Assembly (NCBI GenBank): GCA_020746875.1
Contig: JAGTJL010000045.1
Span: 36,689-100,688, forward strand
DNA: 64,000 nt
Direction: 5' to 3'
Source: Rhexocercosporidium sp. MPI-PUGE-AT-0058
Lineage: Eukaryota > Ascomycota > Leotiomycetes > Helotiales
The notes under the pieces were generated by a model that ran no database searches, was not told the origin of the DNA, and saw only the letters and a program-made list of their open reading frames with translations. How positions within the stretch are numbered: the stretch's first letter is position 1; every line of letters starts with the position of its first letter. Position numbers and translations under genes: made by a program. Shown one piece after another: positions 43,032 to 57,454 of the stretch.

Positions 43032-46000
43032 TCAATCCTCAATTACGATGACCTCAGGAACCTTTCTCCTTGATACCGGGGACAAGACTCGGTTCGCATT
43101 CCTGCTTGAAGTCAAAGTACCTGCCTGTGCCTCGCTGGACCCAGCAGCCAGCAGCGATCCAGCAACATTGACTTTCAGCTCGTTGATTGAGTTATACTCA
43201 TCAGCCAGAACCACCTTGAGATTCTCAGCTCCCATATCCGAAAAATGCTTCCTAACCACAACACAACGATCCACCCAAGCTTTCCTCTCAGCCTTATAAT
43301 GCGTATCAGTCTTCGTCACAACCAAAGTCTGAGGCGATCCTCGCCTCTCCGTGTCATGAGTGCAGTCAATTCCTGCAAGCATTGAATGCAGATGCTCACG
43401 GCGCTTTTTAGCAACTGCGAATCTTCCGACCTTCTGGCGCGGATCGATCAGGAATGCATTCAGACTCCGACAGTCCTGGCAGCTACAGCTCACAGCTCGC
43501 CGCTTGAAGTCTTTGGCAGGTGAAGGCTCCGATCGGACGTAGCGTGTAATGTATGTGCTGAGGGTGTTCTGGAAGAGCTTAGAGACAATGGGATCCTGCA
43601 TTGGCACGCTCCTCTCCGATAACGAGGTAATGAGAGTCTTCAACATTGGGAGGTATAGCGCATCGAAGAACTCGAGTCCAACTTTCTGCATTTCCAAGAT
43701 CATTTTCGAGACAGCTTGATTGAGTTCCGCGTCCATTTTGAACTTCAGGCAGGAACAAATGAAGGCGGCAATGTTGTTGCTGTTCTCTACATCGATGACT
43801 GCGACTGGCTCCGGGCGTCGGAGCACTGGTGTGTAACTGCTCTCGGCTTTTGGTATGGTAGTAAGGGTGGGTCCTAAGCTTTCCAGGCTGAAGTCTTCCA
43901 CCACATCAGAGACAACATCGCGAAATATGCTCTCTGCGACGTTTTCTGCTACCTCTCCTTGGGCGGTGTGTTGGATGAGACCAGTCACAAATGCAATGGC
44001 CATGACTGTGTGATTGGTGTTTCTTTTGACCGCCGGAAGGATTCTACGCGAAGTCAGTCTCACATTCCAAGGCGTATTCGGCAGACTACTAACTTATTGA
44101 ATATATCCTGGGAGCTGAACACGGTTGCAAGATTTGCAAGCACAGCCCCATCTCTCGCGGAACTCATGATGAAAGTATCGGATGAGAGTGTTTGGTCGAG
44201 TGTTGATTGAATCCAACGTTCAAATGCTGCCGACAATTCCGCTTGGGACTGGGCGGCTTCCTCGTTCATACCTGTTCGGAATGCGTCTATGATTTCCAAG
44301 CGGTCGGCGACTCGAGTCACATTCTGTAAGTATGCCGTCAACCTGTGGAACTGTCAGCATATGGTATATTGCATGACGGAGAAGCATACTTCGGAATGTT
44401 CGAATCCAGAGTGTATCGCAGCATAGCCCTTCCAACATAGGAAAACGCCGAAGGCGGCAGATCATTTGGGCACACATCGAGTATTTTCAACAATGCATCC
44501 ATGTTACCAGCTTCGAAAGCAACCTTCAAACATTGAGCCAAAACATCATTGCCAAAGGGTGGGCTCATCTCTCTTTCCCACCAATGTTTGGCTGGAGGAC
44601 GACTTCGGTAGACCCGCATGCGTCCTGACACCAGGTCGCAGATCTGTGATACGCCTTCTTTTGCTTCGGTATTATCGGGTTCGGATTGCTTCGGAGAGAA
44701 GTACTCAAGCCATTTCAGAACATCAGTCTGATTCTTACAGATCGGCTCCCGATCCCAGCCTCGCGAAGGGTTAGTAGTAGTGTCGGGTAGGAGAAATTCC
44801 ATGCGCTGGGACATTTCGACAAGGATTGCCACCTAGCAAGTGCGTAAGTAACCAGTGGTACTTGGAAGTAGAAGACTAACCGTGCGGCGATAGAAATGTG
44901 TAGCTGAGACTCCTTCGTTCCCAGTATATCCCGAATAGTCTTCGTCATCTGGGGACAAGTTCTTCAAGGGCTCTTCCTGGACGAAAGAAAAAAGGTCCTC
45001 GTTGAAAGCAAGTTCCTCGGCTACTTCGGCACCGTCGAGATCGACCACTCGTTTCAAGACTGTCGTCCGATCTATCTCCTCGACAATATCATGGAATCCA
45101 TCCTCACGAGAGCCACCCCAGCTATCTTCGTCGCATCCGCCTTCTACGGTCATCTCTATACTGGCAAGATAGACGAAGAACCCGGATTCCGCGCTGGTGG
45201 CACGCAGATGCGCCCCAATGTTTCGGTCATGCCCTTTTAAGCCGTCGAAAGACATACTCGACTCGGTGTATTGATGATCCAGCATGTATGCTAGCATGGT
45301 TGAAATTCTTGCACCATTTTCGAGGCTCGTCTTCCAATTGCCTAGAATTGATTTGAGTTGTGCAGTGCCTAGGTTCGACGCCCCAGCTATTGTCGAGCCA
45401 AGAGTGCTGTGTATGAGGTTATATGTCAATACCAACCGGCGTCCGGATGTGACGGGCTTCACTTCATGAATGACATCGGAGAACCTGCATCAACGTCAAG
45501 ATAAATTTTGGAGATATTTACTCAAACACTTACCAGGCCAGATATGATCCATCAAATTCCGAAGTCGTGGAGGTAGCATAAACTTTCGTCTCCCCGTTGT
45601 GAGATACACGTACTTCTCCACCCTCGTGCTTCGAAGGCAGAGCAACTACCAAAGTAGCGAACATTCCGGGAGTTTTCTCAGAACTGCTATAAGTCAGCAA
45701 TAGCCTCCTGCATTTGTATAAAATTGTACTCTTGATGCGGTTTGAACATTGCTCCCTCATCATACAACAGCATCTTGTACAGCTCGGCCCTCACACATCT
45801 GCTCGTAGCATCCACTCCCAGGCCGGCACTGACTTTGGCCACGACTGTATCGATGAACCCCGACCAAGCAGGATTCTTCAGTTGAAATTTGCTAGGTGAT
45901 AGCTCCCACGTCTTTCGAACATTGGTATCCACAATTGTCGCTTCTCCTTTGCCGAAGGGTGCCGCATGGCTTGCTGTGACAATCAACTCCGCATCATGAT

Positions 46001-46211
46001 CGTTCAGTGGAAGGCCAACGAGCCCGCCAGATTCGAGATAGATACCAGGATTAGGGGGATTCTCAACTGTCTCAAAGACGGAAAACGAGCCGTCGTTCTG
46101 CAGGCTTGAGAGGCAGGTTTTGAGGTCCGATTTCAGTTCATTGTCATCCGTGTAGATGTTTCCGACTTCGGTTGTGGATGGCTGGTGTTCGTCCGCTAAC
46201 AATGTCGCCAT
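43032..46211 (-). CDS. Large 2OG-Fe(II) oxygenase-domain protein
   Basis: Six exons on the minus strand (46211-45730, 45686-45534, 45484-44881, 44832-44390, 44342-44094, 44043-43032) join in phase to 980 residues. The N-terminal third holds a prolyl-4-hydroxylase-like double-stranded beta-helix. The iron ligands HxD are formed across the first splice junction (FKPHQ then D), followed by SEKTPGMFATLVVALPS and GGEVRVSH. The distal His and the 2OG-binding Arg lie in VIHEVKPVTSGRRLVLTYNL (about 45470-45410). The remaining ~600 residues are helical and not recognised. Members of this fungal group have no known substrate. The first intron is only 43 bases, short but with normal borders and a CTGAC branch-like site. 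It converges with the HET gene (52 bp between stops). No lesion is seen, even though the RIP-affected region starts within about 100-400 bp of its start codon. Confidence 0.85.
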
Positions 46212-46928
46212 CTTAAAGGGTGTTTTAAAAGGCAGAAAGAAAATGTACAGCTTGATCTGATGTTCGAGTCCAAGTTGGGCGTAAAGAGGACGAAGTCACA
46301 AATGAAGATCCGCGTTTCGCGTCGTGTCGCGTTCGCGATCGTGATCTGCAAAATATCACGTGCCGTCCCTAAAGGGGCACGCCGCGGAATCGGTGCGCGG
46401 ATCGGCGATCGCGCCTCTCCTACTAATCCGAATCGGGTAAAAAAAGGATCGTTGAAATCGCCGTCTTCCGGGCTATTAAACGCGCTACTTTTTATAAGTT
46501 TATAATAAGAGACGCGAGTGATGCACGCGTTTAAAAATCGGTGCGGGAATGTGGGCAAGGGGGTGGAATCGGTGCGTGGCGAGCCTTGGCACTCTATTAA
46601 ATAATCGTCAAAATCAACGCTATGCTAGCGCACTTTTAAAAGACTGAATTTATAAAGAATTAAGCCAGGATTCCGAGGATATCTTTCTTTTCGTTATTAC
46701 GTGTAATTTTGTCGACTTTTATTAATACCGAAAATTACTTAGAATCGGTATCCGGCGCTAACCTCGATTTAATAATTTTTAAACGTTATCCGAATTACAT
46801 AATTTTAATAGCGTCCGAATCAGTGCAGTTAGGGCTTTTAAACGCATATCTCGCTTAAAAGAGTTATAAGACGGACGCTAGTAAACCCTTAGTTAGAATC
46901 AGTGCGCAATATACGTCGGAATCGGTAC
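46212..46928. repeat. Transition zone with a recurring AATCGGTGCG word
   Basis: The first ~350 bases contain a CpG-dense patch (about 46313-46420), then the sequence falls into AT-rich DNA. The word GAATCGGTGCG or close variants recurs at 46387, 46535, 46566, 46742, 46818, 46896 and 46919. The variants differ mainly at CpG/CpA-type positions, as RIP would produce. It looks like the worn upstream part of the tandem array that follows. Confidence 0.55.
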
Positions 46929-47510
46929 GTATATAAGGGTCTTTTTATAAAAATTAACCGAAATTAAGCGAAATAAAGCTAAAAGGTATTTATAATTAGT
47001 CTGTAAATTTTTAGCGCAAAAATATAATTATTTATTTTAATTTTAATTAATTTATATTTTATATATATTAATCGAACAATATTTAAGGTCGAAATCGACA
47101 CGCATATAAGAGTCTTCTTATAAAGATTAGCCGAAATTAAGCGAAATGAAGCTAATAAGTATTTAATATTAGTTTATAAATTTATAACTTAAGAATATTA
47201 TTTAAAAAGTTTATTTTATATATATTAATTAAACGATTTTTAAAGTCAAATTTAATACGTATAAAATAGTCTTTTAATAAAAATTAGTCGAAATTAAGCC
47301 AAGTAAAGCGAATAAGTATTTATAATTTATATTATAATTATAAAAGCTAAATTTAATTTCGTTTTTATTTATTTATTAATTTTAAAATTTAAAAAGGTCG
47401 AAATCTAAACGTATATAAAAAATTACTTATAAATATTAGCCGAATTTAAGCGAGTTAAAGCTAATACACATTTCTAATTAGCTTTTTACTTTTTAGCGCT
47501 TAAATAAAAT
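46929..47510. repeat. Four diverged tandem repeat units (~150-173 bp)
   Basis: Units start at 46929, 47102, 47259 and 47411, each with a version of GTATATAAGGGTCTT and then ATTAGCCGAAATTAAGCGAA about 25 bases in. Spacing is 173, 157 and 152 bp. The second halves are AT-rich and variable. The array ends just before the copia element. Confidence 0.75.
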
Positions 47511-47529
47511 AATAAAGACTTAATATAAC

Positions 47530-47843
47530 TATTGGATTTTACTTCGGTAACTCGTGCCGATTCTACCTTAGAATAGCCGAAGGGATTTCCACTGCTTATA
47601 CGGCCCGGAAATTACCTTTGTATTCCGGGAAATTACGCTCGTATTTAATTACGTAACTCGTATAAGCTACGTAATCAATTACGTAATTATAAAAGCTTTT
47701 AGAAAAGCTATTATTTTATATATAATTACCGAAGAGCTCTTTTAGCTCTTTAAGTAAGTAAATAATTAATTTTACTTTGTCTTTAATCACGTGTCCTCAC
47801 CTACTGCGCGTCCTCATTCCTAATTAACTCGCCTATTCTCACA
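47530..47843 (+). repeat. 5' LTR of outer copia element (314 bp)
   Basis: Matches the 3' LTR at both ends, including TCGTGCCGATTCTACC near the start and CTCACCTACTGCGC near the end. It terminates in TCTCACA at 47843. The middle 190 bp are not present in the 3' LTR. Confidence 0.88.
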
Positions 47844-47858
47844 TGGTAGCAATTCGGC
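47844..47858 (+). other. Probable primer-binding site
   Basis: TGGTAGCAATTCGGC starts immediately after the 5' LTR. A TGG at this place is expected for pairing with the CCA end of a tRNA primer. The tRNA is not identified. Confidence 0.55.
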
Positions 47859-50208
47859 AATTCGCTAAGGCGGCTAATAATATCAGTAACCGACACAACT
47901 TCCCGATCGAGACAATTAGCTGAGCTTTCTCGGCTAATACCGCTTCGGCTGCTTCCGTTCAAACGCTTGTCGATAAAGCCATACTAGCTTCTCTTAAAGT
48001 AAGCTAGACCCCTTTGAGCCCTTACTAACTCGATTAGGACGTATTACGGACTTAAGGCCTTTAACCCTAAGACTAAACCCTAGGGAAATCATAACCTAAC
48101 GGTCCCTAGACGTTATAAGCGTACGTAGCCACTTAGATTGCGGTTCTAAGTCTTATAATAAATTTCTCATTCTTAAGTGCTCATACTTAAACGGCGCTAG
48201 CAGTGGCTATAAGTAGCGTACTAGCGTGGCTGTATTAAGGAGTGGCTGTCCGAATCGTCATTAGTTTAATACAAATTACAAAGGGTTTTTAAGCTTTTCT
48301 AGTTGTATAAGAAGTTATTCTTGGAGAAGGTTATAGCTAATTAAGCTTATTAATTCTTATAAGAAAAACCAAGCTAGTAGTGGCGCTAGCGTTGTAATAA
48401 GAGCCTAAGCAGACCGCTGGGAACCCTGTTATAATACTAGCTAAGCGAAACCCTCGGTAAGATAATAATAAGTCTTTAGCAAGGCTTTTTTACTTTAATT
48501 AATTGATTTTAAATCGATTTAAGGCATATTAAATTAAGGAGGGTAACCTCATTGTGAGGTTATAAAGACTTAAAATAAAGTCTAAGACTAGAATAATTTA
48601 ATAAATTACTATAAGTAATAATCGCCTAAAGGAATCAAAGCTAAACTTAATCGAGATAAGCTTAAAATAGCTATTATTGCCTTTAAGAGAGAAAAGCTAA
48701 TAAGGAAGTCTAATTATATTAAGTAGATAAATTCCGCTAGTTTATTCCTGGAAATTAACGGCTATATGCCTTATATTTCCGGTAAAGCTTTGCCTCCGGA
48801 CTAATTCTTATATTACGCTAGGGGTACCGAAGGAAATAGAATCGTATTAGCTTCTTATTTTCATAAGCTAGCCGTAAAATATAACGAAAAGCTAGATTAC
48901 TTTAAGACGTAAAATTAAAAAGCGCTAAAAGCGCTAAAGTCGATTATATTACTAGAGAATTAAGAGCGATTTAAAGATAAAAATACGGCTAAAAAGTTAT
49001 AAAACGCTATTTAATTTACTTTCGGCTAATTAACGCTTAAGCTAATCGGCCGTTATATAAATTAAATCGTCGATTTTAATTATAGCTCTTATAAAAGCAT
49101 AAATAAATATATTAGCGTAATCTAATCGAGCGCTATATACTTAAAATAGCTAGACTACGAGATTTTAAAGCCTGTAATAGCTAGCCTTATATTAAAAGGC
49201 TTGTCGAGCTCTTTTGACGCCTTTTCGTCTCGTAAATACAAGAAAATATTAAGTAATCTTAAGAATATCGATATTAACGGTCTAATTAACGACTTAATTT
49301 CGGAAGAAGCTCGCATAAGCGCTAACGCCGACCTTAACGCTAATAAAGCGTTTAAAAGCGGTAAAAGCGGTAATAAAAAGCACTGCAATAAGTGTAAAGT
49401 CACGGGACATATAACGTTTCCGTGCTAGGTCTTATACCTTAAGCTAAAGCTTAATAATTCGGAAAATCTAAATAAAAAGCTTAATAAAGCTAAAAAGGTA
49501 AAAGAGTTAAAAAGCGAATTAAAAACAAAGTCTACGAAGGCTATTATGGCCGTATTTAAGACTATTACGCCGCTAAATAAACACGTGACGGCTAGAAAGC
49601 CTATAAAGGCACACACAAACCACTTACCCTTATTAAAGAGTAAGTCAACTGTAAAGCTTAAAGTGCAGCTTGAACCTTTAATTATAAGTACTTTTATAAA
49701 TACTATAGAGAAATTAAGCGAGTCCGATTCTAACCAATCAAAGGGAGATATTACAAATCAAGCTTTTAGAACCGTCTATAATTATAGACTAGTTCTAAAC
49801 TCCGGTACTAGCGAGCACTATACGCTTAATAAGGAATAGTTACTTAACTATTAACTTACCCTTCGGAAATCGATTACAATCGCTAACGGCGACGTATTAC
49901 CGATACTAAGCACGGGAGATATTCTTATTAAGGGCAATAACGGCTTGAAAGTAATTATACAGCGAGTAAACTATATTCTGAGGCTAAAAACGACTCTTTT
50001 AAGCTTAAGGGAAATAATTAAGAAAAGCTGGTTAATTAACTTTACCGAAAATAATGCTTTATTAAAATATAAAAAAGGCTAATTATAAGCTAAATAAGAC
50101 TATAACGCCTATTACTTTTAAGCGGAAGTCGATAATAACGCTCTCGAACCCGTAATATATTAAATAGACTTAAATACGCCGCTAGACCTTTATTATAAGA
50201 GGCTAGTG

Positions 50209-50405
50209 TATCGTGCAACATACCTTGAGGCTCCACAGAGGCGAATATTAGGTTAATTAAAGGCTGCGCAGTTGCGTATATAACTGTTATTATTATTCTT
50301 ATATATAGCGCGTATAAGCTCCTTAAATAAGGGAGCTTATTAGCGCCATAGTTATGGTGCTCTTAATTGGGCTCGCTTAACTAATTAATTAAAACCTACA
50401 CGATA
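50209..50405 (-). repeat. LTR of nested copia element (left copy)
   Basis: 197 bp, colinear with the right copy (shared GGCGAATATTAGGTTAATTA and GTGCTCTTAATTGGGCTCGC). On the element's own strand this is the 3' LTR. Confidence 0.88.
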
Positions 50406-53400
50406 CACCCCCTCGTTGAAGATAATACGTAGCTTTGGCGAAGTAAATAAGTATATAATAAATATAATAAATAATAATAAAATAATAAATAATAAAAAAA
50501 AATTTAATTAATAATTAAAGTAAATATACTTAACGTTTAAACGAGAATATATAAACAGCTTTTTCTTTCTTATAACTTCCTTTTATAAGTATATTAAATT
50601 CAAAAATAAGTCGTGTTTTTACCGCCAAGTTAGCCGCTTATGCCTCCCGCCGCTTTAATTTTATTATTACTTACGTAATTAAAAAGGTATATTTCCTTTT
50701 GTCTTTTATATTTTTAAGTTTAATTTTTAACGTTATTTAAATTAAAAGATTAAGAAATTAAGTAAATTAAAGTATATTAATTAATTATAATAGCCTGCCG
50801 CCGCCCCTCGCCTTCCCCTTCGCCGTCGCCCTCGCACTCCTTCTTTTACGCCTCCTCCTGCCGCCCTTACCGCCCTTATTACTTTCGCCCGCCGGCGTGC
50901 TGAGGCAAGTATTAATAAGGAGGTCCTTTACTTAATATACGTTAAAGCTGTTTTAAAAGGTAACCTTTTTATTAATATTTATTAAAATATTATTAATTCG
51001 GCTCGGTACCTTTAATATTATAGTTAAAATTATAGTTATATTAGTTCTGTCGGGCTTGCTATCGCGGTGGCTTTTGCCGCCTTTGTGGAGGAAAAACGTA
51101 ATGCCTTTCGCACCCGTATAAGTTTAATTTTAATTTTTATGTTTTAAGGTTAATTAACTTTAAATAATAATTAAAAAACCTCTGGGCTTCGGTTTATAAT
51201 GCTTTTATTACGCCTAATATATTTATTTTATTTTTATAAATAGCTTTAAAAAATCTGACTTTAATTATTTAGCTACTGCTACGGCCCCCGCCCCTACCCC
51301 CGTCGTCCCTGCCCCGCCCCCCGCCTAATCCTCTTACTTACTCGGGTTAGTATTAGTGCTAATATTAGTGCTGTTAGTGCTAGTGTTATTACTAGTGATA
51401 TAACCGCCCGCCGCCGCCGCATTAAAGAGTTATTAATAAAGCTAGTAGATTTATTAATAGTTTAATTCGCGACTTATAGCGGCTTAAGAACGTGCCCTTT
51501 TAAAGTTATAGTTTATTACTTTATAAATAGCTTAAAAATAAGTCCCTTTTATACTTACTTACGTTAGTTTAATTATAGCTTCGACCGAAATAGAATTCTT
51601 ACCTTTTAATAATTTAAAAAGAAATATATTTTACGTGATTATATTAACTTAAAAAGGACTTTAAAATACAAAGGAAAATAAAAGAGTGTGTTTATAATAA
51701 GGTATAAGCTTTAATTAAGCTTCTCTACCGACGCTCTAGCGTCTTATAAATTAAGTAATGCGACAAAAGTCTTAAACTTTTATTATAAAAGGTTTTTAAT
51801 AAGGCTATTAATATATATTTTGCTTATAGGTAAGTATATAACCTTAAAACTTCCTTTTTAATACTTTTGGCGTAGCTATATATTTTAAATATTAACGTGC
51901 CTAAGCTTAGTCAATATACGTTAGTTTTCTTTAACTATAAGCTTAATTATTTATTAATTATTATAAAAGATATTCCACGGGCACCTTATATTAAAGTGTA
52001 TCTCCATAAAGAGCTTTTATAATACTATAACTATTTTTACAGTTTACTCTACTCTTAAAAGCTCAGCCTTAGTTGTCGAGGTAATAACTATGTCTTATTT
52101 AGTTATTATTTATAATATAATATCCTTAAACAAAATAACAATAAGCCCTTATAAAGAACGCCTAATTTTTAAATTATTTATAAAAGAAACATTAAAGGCT
52201 ATTATAAGCTACGTCTTGCTTTCTTAACGATTATAAATAATGCTTAAGAAGCGTATATTAAAGAGGTAGCGTATAATCTAATTTACAGCTTATAAGTGCT
52301 TTTAACTCGGGTTTATTAAAAAATATAATAACTATAAAGCTATAAAAGCTACATTTAGTTTAAGTATAATATAGAACCGACCTTCTCTTAATACTCTTTG
52401 ACTTAATTTATAATTGCCTTGACGGTATTCTTAACTAAGTCGTAATATAATAAAAGAATGCTCGGGCAATTGCCATTTATTAAATTGAATTTTTAAGTTA
52501 CTTTTTTTTATATACGTATTATAAATAAGCGTAATTGTCTTCGCATGTTTATTACGTATAATTCGTACCCCTAAGAATCATTCCACATTTCTTATTATAA
52601 TGAGTTTATAGGCGTTATTTAAGCCATTAATAATTTTAATTACTATAAAAAGGTTTAAGTTATAATATAATACTTATATATTATCTACGTATAAGACTAT
52701 AAATATTATTTGCTTATCGTTTGTAAAAATATAAGGCTTTTTTACAAGTAATACAAGACTAAGGCTTTTAAGTGTAATTAAGAAGTCGTTATATTATAAA
52801 GTTAAAGAGTCGCGGAGGCTATATAAGGCTTTATCGATTTCCATAATTATATTAAGCTATTTAAAACCGTCGGGGAAATAATAATAAATAAATACACTTT
52901 GTTTGTCTTATTTTATATTAATAAACGCATTTACGACGTCGTATTATTTAACTTTTAAGTCAAATTGTATTATTATAGCTATTATAACGCGGAAAGACTT
53001 TACTATTAGCGTAAAAGCGTATATAAAAAATATTATAATATCTTATAAATTATTCTTAATAACGACTTACGATTTAATGCGCATAAGCTGTCTCGCTAAG
53101 TTAACTTTATAAATAAATACTTATTTTAATAATATAAGCGTTATTTTTGTATTTACTTTTAGCACGACATACTAGCACTTCTTAACTTAAAGATTTTCTA
53201 TTTTTTTACGCACGTCCTCCTTAAAGTGTTTTCTTTATAAGTGTTATTTTAAATCCTTTTAGTACTTTAGTGCTTATAAGAGCTTTACTTAATATAATTA
53301 TATTAATTCAGAGCTTATAGTTATTTATACTTTAATCGATTCGTTACTAATTATAATTATAAATATAATATATATAGTTTCGTAATCTTTTTCATTTTCA

Positions 53401-56400
53401 CGCGTTATTTTATTATTTCAAAATGTCATAATAAAAAATGCAATATACGTATAATTCTTATTTATTTAGTTTATAAATTCGGCGTTAAGAGCTCTTTTAT
53501 TATAAAAAAGTATATTCTTAGCCTTCTCTTAAACCGTTTATTTAATTATATTACCTCTCTTACTTAACGTCTCCGTTAAGTTTAAGTGACAAGGCGTAAT
53601 TAATTTTAGTTTAATACTTAAAGCACTTCGTTAAGGGTCTCCTAAGTCATATTATCTTTTAAAAGATATTATAATAATATATTCGACGGTATGTTTTTAA
53701 AAAAGAGTTATTAATTTCTTTTAGGCTCGCCGTAATCCTCTTTTAACGAGGTGTTTTTGTGTTCTAAAGCATTTCTTAAGCCTATATTAGTTGCTTTAGT
53801 TTAGCGCAATAATTAACTCTGGCTGTTTTATAGTTTATTTCAAATTATAACTTAAGGAATTGAGTTATACGTACCTTTAATTTAAAATAATTATTTCTTA
53901 CTTATAATACTCCTTTTAGACTCGAAATATTCGTTTCGTCGTGTTTAACTTTAAGTCTGTCTTAATATACTTAGGCTTTTTAATATTATTAAAATATTTA
54001 TGTCGTTATTATCAAGCTTTATATCGTCTTTTAACGTATTAACTCGTAAATCCAAAGGGACTAGCTCATTTTAGTGCTCTTATAGAATAGGCAGTCCCGC
54101 CTCTTCTAGAGTTATAAGCTTTATAATTACGTATAAAATTACTTTCTTAAAAACTTCGTCGACTTTTATTAAGTTAAATAAAAGCTTATTTAATTTAATA
54201 TTATTTTTAGCTTATATATATTCGTCCTCTACGTGTTCGATGGCTAACTCGGCGTCTTAAGCGGCTTTACGCTCTATAAGTATATTAACGACTTATTTAA
54301 GTATTAATAATAGTTAACCGACCACCGCCTACTTATTATAAAATTATGCCTTATTAAAAACAACGTTTTAAGTACGTATTATATACTTTAATTAAGGTAT
54401 TCAAATCTTATATATATTAATTACGCAATAATTAATTAAATATTTAACATGCCCCTTAAAGTTAACTTTAAAGCCTCTTTTATTATAAAGAGCTTGTCGG
54501 TCTTTAATTATTACGTAGGCTTTAACGTTATACGTAAAGATATTACTTTAGTCAGGCCTTAAATCGATTAGTAATCTCTTTATTATTTTTAAGTCGTACT
54601 ATCGAAAATATTATTTAAACTATGTCTTTAGTACTTCGTTTAGCGATTATATAGCTCTTTTAATAAGTGGCGATATATTATAAAAATACGTAGCTATTAA
54701 AACAGCTTCTGGCTATAACTTAAATAACAAGTTAGCATTTATTATCATTTTTAAGGCTTTAGTAATAAGCTCTCCGCCAACTCTTTTTACACTTTTATTT
54801 AGCTTATGCGTATAAACCGGAGTAAGCTCTAGCTCTATGCCACTATTTAATGCCTATTAATTATACTTTGTTTAGTATCTTATGCTAATTACCGACGTGT
54901 TATTATTAAACCTAATTTTATATATAATAAGGCCGTATTAGCGTTTAATCCATATTTTAAACGTCTCAAGCACGCCTATAATAAAGTCTTAGGATTTATT
55001 AATAAGCGTAAATACAAAAAGCTTTTTATTATATTCGTTTTTAATTAATAATAATTAATATATTTATTATAACTTATAAAGTAATTAAATAAGTCTTATG
55101 CGATTTTAAAGAAAGGTCTCGGGGACTTATTATCTGACTTTTTATATAATAATTATTAACTTAAGTGTGTTATAATATAACTTTCGCATTTTATACGCGT
55201 GATTCCATCGATTTAAATATTACGTATATACTTTACTAAAGCTTTTAAAGCTATTTTACCGAGGTAACCGGCGCGTAAATATTATATTTATATTATATCG
55301 CTCCGGGGTCGTAAGAAACTACGTGTTAATTGAAAAGTATACTTCTTAAGAGGGTATAGTCGTCTATTAATTATTAAGTATATTATTATAGTAGGAGATT
55401 TACGAGCTTTTATAAAGATATATAATTATAAAGAGCGCGAGTAGTTATTAATAGGTTTATATTTAAATATTATAAGGTTTTACTTACGTTATAAGTTTCT
55501 TATTATATAGCTATCTTCAGCACTGCCTACTCGTAAAGTCGTATTAATACTATTATATTATACCCCCGATTATATAAAAAGGCTCTTAAAAATAATATTA
55601 ACGTTAAACCCTTTTATAATAGCTACGTTGCTTAATATTAAATTTTAAGTATATAATCCTTTAGGACTATATAAAGCGTTTTCGAAGATACGTATACCTT
55701 TACTTATAATTAATAAACTTAAGGTATTAATATTAATTATATCTCTCGTAATACGTTTGAAACTGCCGAGGACGAGTTTATTAATATTATTAATTAAGTA
55801 AATAGCAGCGCAATTGTTAACTAACGTATTATTTAATAAAAAGTGACATTAAAACTCTATAATAATATAAATGCCAGGACTTAAAGCATTATCGTAAAGT
55901 ATATTGTCGAGGAGCTTTAAGTTAATTACAATTATATTAATATTTAAATTATCCTATAAAGCTTTGCCTTTGCCTTTATTATTTATAAGTATAGCGGCAT
56001 CGAATAATTTGGCATTTATAATAAGTTTAAAGTTATTATTATAGTTAGCTCCGGTAATTTTAGCGACTGCGACATACTTTTATCTTTTTTTAACTATAGC
56101 TATTTTAAGCTTTTTAAAGTTTATAATTTTTAACTTTTTATAAATTATTAATACCTTATTAATATTTAGTATATGCTTTATGCTTTTAAAAGTCGTTCCG
56201 TTAATTATATAACGTAGTCTTTAATACTTAAGCGGCTTAAAGAAATGCTTATTATTTATACCGCATAAGTATAAATTATTTTAGCCTCGAGAGCGAAATC
56301 TATTAAAGCTTACATTTAACGCATTAATATTAATTCCTTTAAAGGTTAAATATTAACCGCCACCTCTTCTTTAACGCCTAGGCTTCCTAAATATAATGTG

Positions 56401-57454
56401 CTCTTAATTTACGCCGAGGAATACTTATATATAATTATTAAAAGTAAACTCATACTCTTTTTTAAGTTAGTCGTCGCGTATAACCGTATTAAGAATAGGA
56501 TTTACCTAATTTAAGTGCATATAAACTCCCACCGTACGTAGTCACTTCTTCAAAGCTACAGTGCCTTTAACGTTAAGTATATCGTACGCCTTAATATTCC
56601 TATAAGCCTTTAAAAAGTCTCTTATTTATTAATTAACGTTAACTTTTCTTTTATATACCTTCTTTAAAACCTTCTCGTATTCCGTAACTATAATCGTAAG
56701 AATCGATAATTTTAACGGTATTATATCGCGTTAAAGTGTGTTAATTAATAATTATATACTTAGTTCGCTTTTACCGGCCAGTTCTTTAATCACAAAGTCT
56801 AAGAGTAAGTCGTCTACCGTTTCGGAGAGTTAGTTATATAAAGTTATATATTTATTATTTTGGCTCGTCTATTTAGCTAGCGTGTACTAATACTTCCTAG
56901 CTTATATTATATAAATTTATTATATTTCTGCAATTATTAAGTAAAGAAGTAGACTAACTTCTTCTAGACTTATTCCTTTTATTAAAGTATTTTTATCGGA
57001 CGACTCAGGCGTTAAAAACGACTATAAGTTTACTGCTTTTTAAGTTATAATATTAGCGTAATACTAGTCTAACTATGTCTTTACTATTTATTAAGCGATA
57101 CTTTCAAACGTTAAAGCCTTTAATTAAAGTTTTAAAATATAGCTTATTATAAGAGCGGCAGAGTTTATTATATTTAGTGCATTTATAAACGCAATATAGA
57201 AATTCAATTGTAGGTGTTATGTCGCCTAATCCTTCCGTGCCTTTAAGGTATAGTTTATAAGTAGTTTTAAAAGTGACATTATTTATTTAAGGTATATTAA
57301 TAATATAACGTCGAAAATATTTAATAATTTAAGAGTTGTCGACGAGTTTAAAGAGTTACGACAACTTCTAAATAACAGTATAAAATGCTTTTATAAAGCT
57401 ACGTCGGCGTATGTATACGACTGGGAAGCTTTTATAGCTCACGGGGCTCATAAT
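50406..57454 (-). pseudogene. Nested copia Gag-Pol relic
   Basis: On the minus strand a copia-type integrase can be read with many stops: near 55100-55070 a peptide RPFFKIA.DLFNYFISYN, and near 54760-54650 NANLLFKLWPEAVLIATYFY followed by SPL, the end of the integrase core. Pyrimidine-rich CCGCCGCC patches at about 50800-50900 and 51280-51420 remain unexplained. I could not read the reverse transcriptase with confidence. Small plus-strand frames such as 52903-53112 are shadows. Confidence 0.65.

Noticed and set aside
52903..53112. Plus-strand 69-codon frame as a membrane protein gene
   Set aside because: It lies inside the nested copia element, which reads on the minus strand; hydrophobicity comes from AT-rich codons.
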